Below, in pieces: positions 47,582 through 59,274 of a stretch of 64,000 nt of DNA. Source of the DNA: Laguncularia racemosa (lineage: Eukaryota > Streptophyta > Magnoliopsida > Myrtales > Combretaceae); the NCBI GenBank assembly GCA_037954665.1, contig JBBMOL010000012.1:2976001-3040000 (forward strand). The letters run 5' to 3'. The number at the start of each line of letters is the position of its first letter. Position 1 is the first letter of the stretch. The notes below the pieces were generated by a model. It made no database searches and was not told the DNA's origin. It saw only the letters and a program-made list of their open reading frames with translations. Position numbers and translations under genes: made by a program.

Positions 47582-49180
47582 TCTTTTTTTTTTTTTTTTT
47601 TTGGCAAATGACAATATCATAGAACAAAAAACATGTTCATAATATGTAAATAAGATCAAACATGGCTTTATCCAACCATAACAAAAGCGGAGCAAGTAGC
47701 TCCATAATCGATCAAACTTGATATATTCTTACAAACAAGGCCCAAATTAAAATACATCATTCCTTAAAAGTATTAAAACATGATTACGAGGAAATTCAAA
47801 AGAAGCAACTTCATCTTTCATCTTGTGCATTGTCCAACAAAAAATCGGTGATCCCATTCAACTCCCAATGAATAGCATTAATCCTATACTCCTAAAGGAG
47901 GGAAAACTTTCCCCAGCAAGCCATAATCACATTATAATATCACAATTTAAGATCAGCGGTGTTAGATAAAAGTTGCTTTGCAATTTGGGAATCCATGTTT
48001 ATTTCAACTTTTTTGAAGTTTATCTACAAGCAAATATTTGGTCCCCAATAGATTCCTATAGCTGTATTTCCCAATTTCCTACTAGACCCCAAGATCCATC
48101 TTCCAAGATTGTCTCTAATGACACCTCTAATCATAGCTTATCCAACGCTATTTGGCACTAATCCATCAGTATGTAATGAAATCCAGTCCATAAGAGGAAG
48201 ATCCCATGCTAATTTTTTTAGTTCTATTTGGTGCAATTTCTTCTACCTTTTATTTGCACACCAACACCAATGTTCATATGCTGAACTCTTGACTCTTTTA
48301 AGGCAGAGTAGATCCCTTTTATTTTGAAAAAGAATACGATTCCTATGATGCCAAACTTTCCATAACACGAAGCTAAAGATATATGGCTTTAATGGTTGTG
48401 AGTCTATTAGATATCTTCTCTTAATGGCATAATTCTTTTGTATCCATAATAAAAAGTTGTCTTGCTCCTCAATTGCCCATAGTTTACTAATTTTATTTAA
48501 GCTTGGTCAGCTTTTAAAAGGCATGCTCTAAGTCTTCATTTATCTCTTCACATCTAGCTTTTAATAATAGCAATTTACTTTTTGAAGGAACAGAACGTAC
48601 CCATATCCGTTTCCAATATCTAGAGTTATTGTACATTGAAGAGCTCAAACGGAAGTAAATATTTGCTATAGTTGGTATCATCTTGGATTGGCCTGGCTTC
48701 CCCTAACATCCTTCTTGAAAGAAAAAAAAAAAAAAAAAAAGACATATTAGTCCAATCTTCTCTTTTATTAAATTTGAAATCCTATTTTCTCTCCCATCCC
48801 ATTGATTCTCATTCTTTTAAGCATCTTTCACAGATAAGCACAATGCCTTTTTGCTAATTGGGCCCGTATAAGTTGACTTATTGTTTCTCTTCCTCCCCCA
48901 CCAATTAAAACAAAAGCTTACTTGTTTCCCATTTCCCAAGATATAAAAGTTTTTATTCTTGACAGCCTCTTAACTTTTTATAATTTACTTCACAAAGAAT
49001 TATTCAGATTTTGCTATCTGCCACTTTTCATTCTTCCATTTCCTTTTATATTTGGCTCTTACAAGCGCAACTCATTTAACTTTATGAGAATTCAATTGCT
49101 GGAGTTTTCTAATAACAAAAGCTTCATTTCTGATGTCTATATTCATCAACCCTAGTCCCTTTTTTTTTCTTTTGGTATAC
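47582..49180 (-). mobile_element. 5'-truncated LINE (L1-type non-LTR retrotransposon)
   Basis: On the minus strand a decayed LINE ends in a poly-A tail, seen as a T run at about 47585-47602. From the 5' side it reads KKGLGLMNIDIRNEAFVIRK (about 49085-49160), ALVRAKYKRKW, FYILGNGKQVSFCFNWWGRK (about 48880-48940), a zinc-binding reverse-transcriptase C-terminal region (about 48340-48560), then an RNase H-like domain with WISLHTDG, RGVIRDNLGRWILG and VEINMDSQ (about 47960-48190). This is the order found downstream of the reverse transcriptase in plant L1-type LINEs. The reverse transcriptase core itself is missing, consistent with 5' truncation. Many stops and an A run at 48726-48744 show decay. 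Confidence 0.78.
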
Positions 49181-50640
49181 TTAGAAAGAATTGCATAGGC
49201 AAATTTTATTTGTCTTTTTTAATTCATTAATATATACAATACCTTATGGTATTATAGGATTGTTTTTTATATGAAACAAATATATTTGAGAGTATCTAAT
49301 CAGTTCGACATTAGCAAAGTTATATTTAAATTTTATAATCTATGAGTTTAATCAAAATCAAATAGAAATGAATTATTAGTGAAGTTTGATTTGAATTTGA
49401 ACATCAATATTATTTTATTTAAAATAAAAATAAATAGATAATCTAGTATATATGATTTAAAAAAAAAACAGTTAAAAAGCTCACTAAATACCACGGTAAT
49501 TCGAGCTCAAGCTTTAAAGTAACGGGTAAATCAAGCTCAAGACTACATGGACTCTAACGTTCTCTAAAAGGGTAATAGTAAAAAGCAAAACCTCCCGTTA
49601 ACAAAATGAATACACTGCCCCCATCATGCGGGTTTGCCAGTTGGACTTTGATTGATTAATGATTAATCCAAATTATTTTATATCTGGTATACCACACTTT
49701 TCTTCCAGAACGTTTGGGAAGGAAAATAAAAATAAAAAAATAAAAAATAAAATACCTTTTTTTTTTTTAATTTTTTAAGCAGCACAGGATACCCACCGAC
49801 CAAAACAGCCGACGCATGAATACCATTATACTCCTTAAATAGTGTCCTTTTCAACTTGCCTGTTTTTTTTAACCGCACTCTGTCTCTCTCTTTCTAGTGC
49901 TGCGGCATTTCTCTCTCAACCAACTAATTATAATTATTGCGCCTGGTTGTGCAATCACCATCCAACACAGGTTCCCCTAATTCATCATGATTCACTCTAC
50001 AACCCATCCCACATTTTAGATGCTTTGGGGGACCATTAATAATGGCCATTTGGAAATGTGGTTAAATCAACAGATCGTGCTTGTTTCTATTTGAAAAAAA
50101 AAAAAAAAAGATTGTTTTTATCCTAAATAAACATACAGTAACATGATATACTATCATACGTGATAAAATACTAATTATATATTGGTGAAATGTGTGAATT
50201 TATTATTTTAGGAAAAAGTTTTTTTATATATAAAATAGTTTTTAAAAAAATATTTTTTAAAATATCATTAAAAAATCATATATTAATACTGTAATTTTTA
50301 AATATAATAAAAATTACATATTAAACATACATATAATTTTTATAAAAAAATTATATATACAATATGTAATTTAAAAATCGTATAAACATGGGTATAATTA
50401 TTGATTTGTTTGGAACAAAGTTTGTAATTCCAATCTGGCTATATGCTTGCCATTCATCCATGGTACTAAATCAAAAACTATTTATTCAATATCATAATAT
50501 ATATTCTTATCATATAATTTTTTTAATACTTAAAACATAGATAGGAAGTAGCCGACATATAGGGTGTGTATCTTTAACCAACTTTATTATATAACAAATA
50601 TTGATATTTTTAGGTACAGGGTTGTGTATCTCTCCAACCA
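49181..50640. other. Intergenic DNA upstream of the glycosyltransferase gene
   Basis: AT-rich, with A/T runs near 49733-49768 and 50093-50109 and a strongly AT-rich block at 50180-50400. No gene is supported. The distal promoter of the downstream gene may lie here. Confidence 0.5.
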
Positions 50641-50650
50641 TGTTGTAATT

Positions 50651-50700
50651 TATAAATATTCACTCACACACTCAAAAACCTCTCTCTCTCTTTCTTTCTT
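50651..50700 (+). promoter_or_regulatory. Core promoter and CT-rich leader of the GT14 gene
   Basis: TATAAATA at 50651-50658 is followed 22-40 bp later by a CTCTCTCTCTCTTTC tract (50680-50700), a common plant transcription-start environment. This predicts a 5' untranslated leader of about 90 bases before the ATG at 50774. Confidence 0.5.
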
Positions 50701-50773
50701 GTACATATGTTTTCCTACATGTTACATTCCAGTAAGTCCTGAAGTATGTTCGGCTAGCTCACTTTCCTTAGCA

Positions 50774-53700
50774 ATGGACGCAACAAAGCCACAGAAGAAA
50801 ACAAAATGGTTTCTCCTCCTTACAGTCACACTTTTCCTTTCAACACTTCTCATCTTCATCACACTCTTCACATCCTCCATTACCTCTCAATACCTAACAA
50901 GCCACAAGACTCACTCCTTAAATCACCACCACCATCTGCCCAACTTTGTTGAGTCCAAACTGAACCTGTCCCCAACGTCAACCGATCCAATACCAAGATT
51001 AGCTTATTTGATCTCAGGCTCAAAGGGTGATGGAGAAAGCATCAAGAGGACTCTGAAGGCACTTTACCATCCTAGGAACAAGTATGTCTTGCACTTGGAC
51101 TTGGAAGCTTCGGCTGTAGAAAGGATGGAGTTGGTGAAGTTTGTGAGGAGTGAGCAAGTGTTTGTGAAAGTAGGGAATGTGAGAGTGAACGTGAGGGCTA
51201 ATTTGGTCACTTACAGAGGACCAACGATGGTGAGTAATACATTGAACGGTGCTGCTATTTTGTTGAAGGAAAGTGGGGAGTGGGATTGGTTTATTAACTT
51301 GAGTGCCTCGGATTACCCATTGGTCACACAAGATGGTGAGTAAGTTGGAAATTGGGAGTTTACGTACTGTTAATATAAATGAATGGATTTGCTTCTTTTT
51401 TTTTGTGTTATAGGGTTTGTTAGGTAGTTCTAATTTGCAACCAAACTGCAATGTACAAGTGTATTGATCTGATTTCTTTTAACCTGCTTGTTGGGTTGTG
51501 AGCAACAGGAGAATTTCCTTGTGTACGTTTGCTGCTTGATTTGTTGTTCTAATATACATAACAAGCAATGGGGGATGATTTGCTTTTATTAGGATTGTTT
51601 TAGCTTTCAACAGTTTGGAATTTCATTAGTCATGAGGCAGAACAAAGCTAAATTCAAGGTGAATCTGACTTGTTTCGATCCCATTTGGACCCAAAAAAAA
51701 AATAAAAATTCAGCAGTTTGGAGTTTGGAATCTCAGTAGTCATGGGGCAGAACTAAGCTAAACTCAAGGTGAATCTGATTTATTTCCATCACATTTTCAC
51801 CAAAAAAGCATTAACTTCAGCAGTTTGGAATTCCATTTTATTAGAGGCAACTTTAAGTTGATTGATGCGGGTTAGGAAGCAAATAAATGATTTGTACGTC
51901 ATTGTCAACGGGGAAAGTGTTCTTGAAGGCATGTTTCTAAGAATAGAAATGCAAGTATTAATATGGCAGCTTAGGTGGATGAGAGAAATATTAGGATTTT
52001 TGTTATCGCTAAATTTAGAAATTCTTATATAGTCCACTGTTTTAGTCATTTAGTAGAGCTAACTAAGTTTAGAAATCTTCTGGATAATTTGATTTGATTA
52101 CCGATTTTCTTGATCTCAAACATCTTTGCCATTTTGTTAGGCAATAGCTTGGTGATGATACCGCATAACAGCAATAATGTTGTATCTAGTCCATTCTTTC
52201 TTGTTGCTGTAAGTTATTAATGAAATTGGACTGGTTTGCTGAACTAGAAAGTGAGATAATCACATAATCAGGCCCTGAAATTCTTATCTTCTTTCTTCGC
52301 AACAGATCTGTTACATGTATTGTCAACCATTCCTAGAAATTATAACTTCATCGAGCATACAAGTAACATCGGCTGGAAAAAGTACGTAAGATTATACTAT
52401 CCTTATTTTTTTGGTGGAAATTGATGCAAATGCATTGAGTGACTATGCTTATCTAAATGCATGTCGGCGGCATCAATAGGTGGCACAGAGCGAAGCCTGT
52501 TATAATTGATCCTGGACTCTACAGCCTGCAAAAGTCGGATGTATTTTGGATTCCTCAACAAAGAAGGATACCTACTGCATACAAATTGTTTACAGGTGAT
52601 GCTTATTTCCTTTTGTGCTTTTGTCTTTCTGCGTGAATTAAAATGTCTTTTTCAAATTTAATGCCAATTTGCAAAAGATAGTAACTTCTGAAAAATCACT
52701 TGCTTTACATTAAATTGTTCATTCCCGTATCTACAATGTCGAGCACCACTGGTTTAAACAAGAGAGGTGAATTTGTTGTGACATGGAAAATAAAAGTATG
52801 GTTGAATTCCATAGGCATTCACGCTCATAGGACTTGGGGGCTCAAATTTCCCAAAACTCCTCTGGTCTGGCTTGTGATTGTGGTGCAGGTGAGCATCAGC
52901 TGTAATGTCATTTTGAAATATTTTGTGTTGAAAAACGGCAAGATAGCTTTTGCCACAATTCACTCTGTAAGCCCTCATGTATCTCATGTGTATATTGTTA
53001 AATAATAAATGTAAGTATGTACATCTCATCTATAAGCTTAAACTTTTAGATAGATAGTTTTAGAACATATTTTAATATGATATTAGAAAACTTTCGGCTG
53101 CTAATAATGGGGCTGTATAGGAGCTCATATGCAAAATGATACTTTGACCGTGAATAATGTGAACAGGAAAATCTCCTAGTTCTTTTACTATGCAACTGCT
53201 AGAGCTTGCATGACTAGGATGCACCGAAAGAATAAAGGGAGTCATTGTCTTCTGGTATTCCCCCTTTTGTGGATGTGGATGCGTGGCAGTCACATGCTGC
53301 ATAACCTTTCATCAAACTGACCTTTTGTGTTCATTGATTCTTTTTGCCAACTAAGCTACTTGAGGTAACATCATGGTCCCCAATCTCTTAAATAAATAAA
53401 TTCTAGTGGAGTTTAAAGATACCTAAGCTAGAAAGCATGATTAGCTACTTCATTAATTGTTAAACAATTATTTGCTGCCTGTTTTAGCAATCAAATTGCT
53501 GGCACGTGCCTGTTAAGAAGCTTTTAAGCTCAATAAATTGTTAAACACCCTTATTTAATATTATCTTCATTTGACATTTCGTTGTCAGCTACCCCTGCTA
53601 ATGTTGGGATTCTGTTTATATGGATGCCATAATTCATCGACTGCTTAACTATTGATGTTTCTCTTTCAGAATGCAAGTTCGAGTTCAATGAAATACCTGT

Positions 53701-54499
53701 CATCTGATGCTTTCATTAATACAAGAGAGAAAAGAAATAGTCAAAAGTATACATATAAAACAATCCAATTAGAAACCAGTTTATTTATTCTCTCTTCTTT
53801 GGAAGTGTTTCTATAATATATTCTGGATCACTTTCATGCAATGCCAAAATTTAGTAAAAAGTTGATAACATCTCAAGTTCTTGCTTATAGTATAATGAGC
53901 AGTGCATGTTTTTAAGTTACATTCCTGGATCATGAGTACTTCTATCTTATACTTTCTTAATATTTTTTGTCAATACAACAGGTTCTGCTTGGATGATGCT
54001 CTCGCGCCCTTTCATAGAATATTGTGTGTGGGGATGGGACAACCTTCCTAGGATAATCCTCATGTACTATGCCAACTTTCTTTCTTCACCGGAAGGGTAC
54101 TTCCATACAGTTATCTGCAATGCAGATGAGTTCAAAAACACCACTGTCAATCATGACCTCCACTTCATATCTTGGGATAACCCTCCGAAGCAACACCCCC
54201 ATTTACTTACTGTCAATGACTTCCAGAGAATGGTTGAGAGCAATGCCCCGTTTGCAAGAAAGTTTGGCAGAGAAGAACTGGTTCTTGACAAGATTGATTC
54301 TGAATTATTAGGTCGTGAAGGAGATGGGTTTACAAGAGGTGGATGGCTTGATGCGAAAGCCGGTGAAAATGCAACATTCCTTGATTATGTCACAGCAAAT
54401 GTGACAGACATTAGGCCTGGTCCTGGTGTTGAAAGGCTGAAAAAACTCATTTCTGGCTTGTTGTCACCAGATAGTTTTGCTAAAAACCATTGTATATAG
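50774..54499 (+). CDS. GlcAT14: GT14 family beta-glucuronosyltransferase (GlcAT14-like), four exons
   Basis: Exons are 50774-51335, 52306-52381, 52480-52595 and 53982-54499 (1272 bp, 423 residues). All introns have GT...AG ends, with phases 1, 2 and 1. The product is a type II membrane protein: a short basic cytosolic tail (MDATKPQKKTKW), one hydrophobic anchor (about residues 13-36), a stem, then the Core-2/I-branching (GT14) catalytic domain from about residue 75. Conserved blocks are RLAYLISGSKGD, ALYHPRNKYVLHLD, DWFINLSASDYPL, YNFIEHTSNIGWK, PVIIDPGLYSLQKSDVFW, LSRPFIEYCVWGWDNLPR, SPEGYFHTVICNADEF and NHDLHFISWDNPPKQHP. Proteins of this type in Arabidopsis (GlcAT14A-C) add glucuronic acid to galactans of arabinogalactan proteins in the Golgi. 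Length fits the family. The frame is open upstream of the ATG back to 50564, but the TATA box and the family N-terminus favour 50774. Exon joins are predicted by homology. The exact paralogue is not certain. Confidence 0.93.
51336..52305 (+). other. Intron 1 of the GT14 gene, with an internal duplication
   Basis: A 970-bp phase-1 intron, GTGAGTAAG...CGCAACAG. It contains a direct duplication of about 90 bp: a block with CAGTTTGGAATTTCATTAGT, CATGAGGCAGAAC and AAGGTGAATCTGA (about 51610-51695) is repeated at about 51714-51800. Confidence 0.85.
52596..53981 (+). other. Intron 3 of the GT14 gene
   Basis: A 1386-bp phase-1 intron with donor GTGATGC and acceptor ACAACAG. No nested gene or transposon is recognised. 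Open frames inside it (52700-53005 and others) have no known domain. Intron 2 (52382-52479, GTACGTAAG...CAATAG) is only 98 bp. Confidence 0.85.
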
Positions 54500-55060
54500 A
54501 AAATAGCTTTTTGCATAGGAAATAATCCAGTGGTAGGTGAGGTACTTCGGTGTTAATTGTTCACATAAATGAAGGGATGCAAGCTCCAAACAGCAATGGG
54601 GAGACTGCTCCAAATAAGATGAAATACTTTAAGGAAATGATGCAAGGAAAGGAAAAGGTCATGTCTTGAAATCAGGAGAATTCTAATATAGACGTGTTAT
54701 GGGCACCATATGCTATCCATATCTTACCTTAATATGATCCACAAAGGCTGGGTGTATGAACTTGTGTTTTTCCTTATGTTGATTGTTTTCCCTCATTATC
54801 CTAGTCGGGTGTAATGATTTTAAATGACCAACACCTATGAATTCTGTGTTTGCTCATGCTATTATACCTTAAACGGTTGAAAGCATTATGAAGCACAAGG
54901 TGAAATGGAAATTAACGAAAGGTCTTATTGTTCTATAATCATTTAGTACCTATTATTGCATATTATTTGTTATGTATATTGTATATTGTATAGTGTAAAG
55001 GTAGAGATCACTTGTATATATACCCTTCGGCACAATTAATAGCAATCAAGCTTACATTTT
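54500..55060 (+). other. 3' untranslated region and downstream flank of the GT14 gene
   Basis: Non-coding sequence after the TAG stop. The polyadenylation site is not placed with confidence; T/G-rich sequence at 54750-54800 is a possible end. Confidence 0.4.
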
Positions 55061-55767
55061 AGCAAACACTAAAAAGTGCACGTACCCAAACGCATACCTT
55101 TCGCATTGCATATTGTTGCGGCACTGCAACCACTCCTAACCCAATTTCGACCGAGACTAATCCAAACCAACCTCTCAATGCGCTTGTTTCAGCATTTCCT
55201 GCGTCCGATCTACCTACTCGATCTCTTACTAGCATTTAGTGTCGTCATTATGAAGCTCTCAACTGACAAATATTAATTGCAATTGTTACTCATGACTTCT
55301 TTCCGTTTATCGAATGACTCACAGAAATCGGCTTCCAGGCAAATAAATAAGAGCCCAGGAGCAACACGGCATCACGATAAGGCACCATGGACTGTCCAAA
55401 ATTGCTTCCAAATGGGTAGGTGCTGCTCGAAGCGACCTAATAAATTTATTTTGTCATTTATATTTTATATCCTTAGTTATTTACGAGTTATGCCATCAAA
55501 GTTCAAGAGGTATTTAACCCTCTTATTCCTGTATTAGATGATGCTTTCGTTATCTTTAACTTGTACCCAATTCTCTCTTAATTGAGATTGAAGCCTAGCT
55601 TATTACAAGTTTATTATTGAGTCTTATCAATTCGAGTTTTCTTATAACTTAATTGTGGTGATTCCTTAACTAGACAATCTTATGGGTAATATTACAATAT
55701 TCTTGCTAATCCCTTTGATTTCCAAAAATTGTTTGTCGTCATTCCATGAATATCAAATCCTCAAGTC
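55061..55767. other. Possible LTR remnant upstream of a gypsy leader
   Basis: Mixed-composition DNA, richer in GC around 55070-55440. Its position just before a PBS-like site and gag relic suggests the LTR of the decayed gypsy element that follows. No ends were identified and no gene is seen. Confidence 0.3.
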
Positions 55768-57115
55768 GTTCATATTCCTAATTGCTTCAATTTTATATTT
55801 TAATTTTTTCGACAAAAATCTCGAAAAATATACAAAAACACCCAAAATTATACACATTTCATCTTATTCCTATGTTGTTGCGCCATGTTCCTGGAATTGT
55901 GCTTGGAATCGGACTAACTATAGGTAATTAGGCATATCATATTTAATTTAATATCAAAGCATCGGAGTTCAACATACTATCAGTAAGTCTCCAAACTCTC
56001 GACTTTGTTGAAAATTATTGTGATTGGTTGAGTTAGAGTATGTAAAGATTGTAATAAGTTTTCTATTGTGTGGATTATCAGAGGGCTAAAGTTTGTTTGT
56101 ATATCTACTATTGAGATCCTATTACGTGTTGAGGAGTGCGGAAGGTTGCATCAACAACGTATAGCAAGTGTTTGATAATTCGTCTGTGTGGGTGTAAAGT
56201 AAGGATTTGTGTTGTCGCTATCTTATTTGTGCTGTGAATTGGCTAAAGGTTGTGCATCTGCTTTAATTTAAAAAAATAAATAAACGTTCATATTCCTAGT
56301 TGCTTTAATTTTATATTTTTATTGTTTCAATGAAAATCTTGAAAAATATACCAAAAACCCCCAAAATTATACACATTTTGTCTTATTCTTATGTTGTTGC
56401 GCCATGCTCCTATAATTGTGCTTGGAATCAGACTAAATATAGACATATTGTATTTAATTTAGTATCAAAGTGTTAGAGTTTGACATGCTATAAGTAAGTC
56501 CTAAAACTCTCGACTTTGTTGAAAATTACTATGATTAGTTCAGTTGGAGTGTCTAAAGATTGTAGTAAGTTTTCTATTGTGTGGAACTGTGGATTACTAG
56601 AGGGTTAAAGTTTGTTTGTGTAGCTACTATTGAAATCTTGTTGCATGTTGAGGGGTGTAGAAGGTTGCATTGACAACACATGGCAAGCGTTTTGTTGTTA
56701 TCTTATTTGTTTTGTGAGTTAGCTATGTTAGGGTGTGGCTCATACTCCCCTACGACAGGAAAGCACATGAGTCCCGCTTCAAGCTGAACGGGCGAGGGTT
56801 TCAAATAGGCAGCGCCTTCGAGACACTAGAGGGTTTTTAGCAATTAAGCCCATATTTGTTCATTAAATAGTTTAGGCTTGGGGCCCATGAATAACTGTTA
56901 CTGTATATTCTCTTTTTCACTTATAATTACGTGATGAAAACGAGAGAGTGAGGTGCTAATTATAGTAGAATCATTTACTAGACGTAGCCCTAGTTAACAG
57001 GTAAATCAGGATAAATCTTGTGCCTTTATTTTTCTTCCTCTTTTAACTTTAACTTCCTCTCGTGCACCAACCCTAACAGGCTAAAGGTTGTGCATCTACT
57101 TTAATAAAATATATA
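55768..57115 (+). repeat. Duplicated gypsy leader (period 518 bp), second copy split by a solo LTR
   Basis: Copy 1 starts at 55768 and copy 2 at 56286 (both GTTCATATTCCTA...), an offset of 518 bp. They share long blocks such as AAAATTATACACATTT, ATGTTGTTGCGCCATG, CTCTCGACTTTGTTGAAAAT and AAGTTTGTTTGT. Copy 2 is interrupted at 56725 and resumes at 57079 (GGCTAAAGGTTGTGCATCT, compare 56237). Each copy holds a TATCAAAG site (about 55952 and 56471) that looks like a decayed TATCAGAG primer-binding site. The unit therefore probably spans an LTR end and the untranslated leader of the gypsy element whose gag follows. Confidence 0.75.
56726..57078 (+). mobile_element. Solo LTR-like insertion of 353 bp in the duplicated leader
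   Basis: It begins TGTTAGGGTGTGGCTCA and ends CAACCCTAACA. It interrupts copy 2 of the leader duplication at a place where copy 1 is continuous. The flanks AGCTA (56721-56725) and GGCTA (57079-57083) fit a 5-bp target duplication with one change. The TGTTAGGG...CCCTAACA ends and a T/C-rich 3' part resemble a copia solo LTR, but a small inverted-repeat element is also possible. Confidence 0.55.
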
Positions 57116-57179
57116 TATATTTGTGGTTGAAATTGTGTGTGGCATACGGGTTATTGGTTGGAGCTAGTTATTATTATGT

Positions 57180-58345
57180 CTAGTTGAAGTGGCGATGGGT
57201 AAAAAAAGAAAAAAAAACTGTCTCAAATTGGTGGAGATGAGATTACTGATGATAGAAATAGTGATGGCAATGTTAGGAAAAAGGAACCAAATACTACTAG
57301 TGATGATTCGTGCAAATTGTGTAAATACATAGGAGTGAATACTGCCCAGGGGAATGTTAATGGGGGTAAATGTGATAGGGAGCAACATTAAGTTGAAGAA
57401 TTGGCTAAAGGAGGAGGAGATAATTTTGGTGGAAATTGTGTGGGAGTTGGCAACCACCAAGTGAGAGGATTTGTTATTGTTAAATTGTCGATTCTAAAGT
57501 TTAATGGGTGTGGATTGTTAAACGATTATCTAGATTGGAAAAGTTAGGTGAAGCAATTGTTTGAGTGCTATGAGTACAATGAGCATACTAAAGTTAGGTT
57601 AGCTTCGTTAGAGTTTACAGGATATGTTGTCTTATGATGGAAGAACTTTAGGATTTAAAGGAGAGAAGACCATGAGGCTAAGATTGTTGCTTGGAACATG
57701 ATGAAGCAATTACTCTAGAGTAAGTTCATGTCTTATTATTACAAACAGGAACTATTCCCAAGATTTCAAAACTTAAGGCAAGCAGGTTTAAGCATGAGTG
57801 AGTACACTCAAGAATACTGGGCTTTGCTCATTAAATGTAAGGTAAGGGAACTTGAAATATAAAATTACGAATATTGTAGAGGAACATGTGTACGAGACTC
57901 TCTGGATGATGTTATCAAATTGGCATTTAGGGTTGAGGAGTAGAAATAGAGGAGTATGACTAGACAACAAGCTTATCAAGTTCACCAAGTTAGGAAAAGG
58001 GAACCAAAATCCAAAGATTCAAACTTTGAATATCAAAACTTCAAGAGCACTAAAAAAAGGTAATACCAACAAATCCACTTATATTCCATACAATGTGTAG
58101 GAGAATGAACATGTGACTCACGAGAAAAGATCAAGTAAAATCAAATGCTTTAAATGCCAAGGTTTTAGATATCTAACATCCAAGAGTCCAAATTAGTGAG
58201 TTATAGTGATCAAAACCAAATTACTAGAGATTAAGGTAATTAGTGAAAAGGAGAAGGAAAACCCAACTGTAGACATTAAGCAACAATTCTAGCCTTATAA
58301 ATCAAATGAAGATGCTTACGTGGGCCCCAAAAAGAAAGACTTGAC
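57180..58345 (+). pseudogene. Ty3/gypsy gag pseudogene with zinc-knuckle relic
   Basis: The plus strand shows the gag domain with several stops: LSILKFNGCGLLNDYLDWKS, KQLFECYEYNEHTKVRLASL, EFTGYVVL, then KFMSYYYKQELFPRFQNLRQ and GLSMSEYTQEYWALLIKCKV (about 57480-57850). After a frameshift comes DDVIKLAFRVEE (about 57905-57945). A zinc-knuckle relic, IKCFKCQGFRYLTSKSPN (about 58140-58195), has lost its histidine (HI to RY type change). The order and spacing are those of a gypsy gag. The gene is dead. Confidence 0.75.
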
Positions 58346-59274
58346 ATAACTTATACCTCTCATTATTAGAAGTTGAATGTGGTTCACAAAGCAACATGCA
58401 TCCATTTCCATCAAACATGTAAATCTTTGCTTAATTTCAACTTTCAACCTATCCATCTTTGTCTAGGCTTGAGATTAGTTTATTTAGCATTCAAATGACA
58501 CATCAAAAGAACATGAAACACTTTAACCAAGTAATGGTAGTGACGACGTTATAGGGCTCAAACATCAAACATACTCAACATCATCAAAACACTCATTTAT
58601 GAGTCCTAAATCACCTCCAAACAACCTCTTGCATTAAAACCAATCAATTAGTACCTAAACTTAACATTAATGCACTTAATCCTACTTAAACTTAATGAAT
58701 CCTCTACTCACCTCAAGAGATGGCTCATTCCAAGCTTAGTAGCCTCCTTAGCATCTTTAACTTTGATTTAAACGTAAGAAAATCAAGGTAAAAACACTAG
58801 GATAGTAACTAGATTAAGAGATAATTAAAGCTTAATATAAGGGATTAGGGTTTTTGGTAAGTATTTTGCCTTAGAGTAATTTAGAAAAAATGAGAGAGTA
58901 GGGGTTCAAGGGTAAGGGTTTTTATAGGGTTTAGGAAGTGTGTTGTGGAATCCACAAGTGTACATGCCCTTTCATCATGGTTAGACATATGTCACTCAAA
59001 ATCTTTATTTAGGTCCTTAGGTAGCCTTACACTCATTCTAAATTTGATTTAACTTAGTGACATCCTAAGGCTTCAAATTAATTAAATAACCTATTTGTTG
59101 TCATCCCTAAGCAAGGTTAGGTATAGGGACATTTTGGTCATTTTGAAAAATTTTGATTTTAAATTTTATAAAATGCTTCTCAAATGACTTCCAAAATCCC
59201 CTTTTTAATTCCTTGACTTTAATTATCAAATTGGAATTTTTCAATATACACAATTCCATTCTGAATATGTTACA
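58346..59274 (-). repeat. LTR-like sequence in minus orientation
   Basis: Read on the minus strand it starts TGTAACATATTCAG at 59274. It goes on with AAAATGACCAAAATGTCCC (about 59125-59145), a block typical of gypsy LTR starts, and has a leader-like T/A-rich stretch further on. The other end and a target duplication are not clear, so the class and limits are tentative. Confidence 0.35.

Noticed and set aside
52700..53302. Open frames on both strands in the last intron of the GT14 gene as nested genes
   Set aside because: No domain is recognised, lengths fit chance, and the flanking exons splice across with consensus sites.
56726..57078. Interpreting the 353-bp insert as a retained intron or exon
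   Set aside because: It has repeat-type ends and a flanking near-duplication, and it interrupts a duplicated non-coding leader.
57164..57460. 98-codon minus-strand open frame
   Set aside because: It is antisense to the gypsy gag region and rich in I/S/T as expected for a reverse-strand reading of this sequence.
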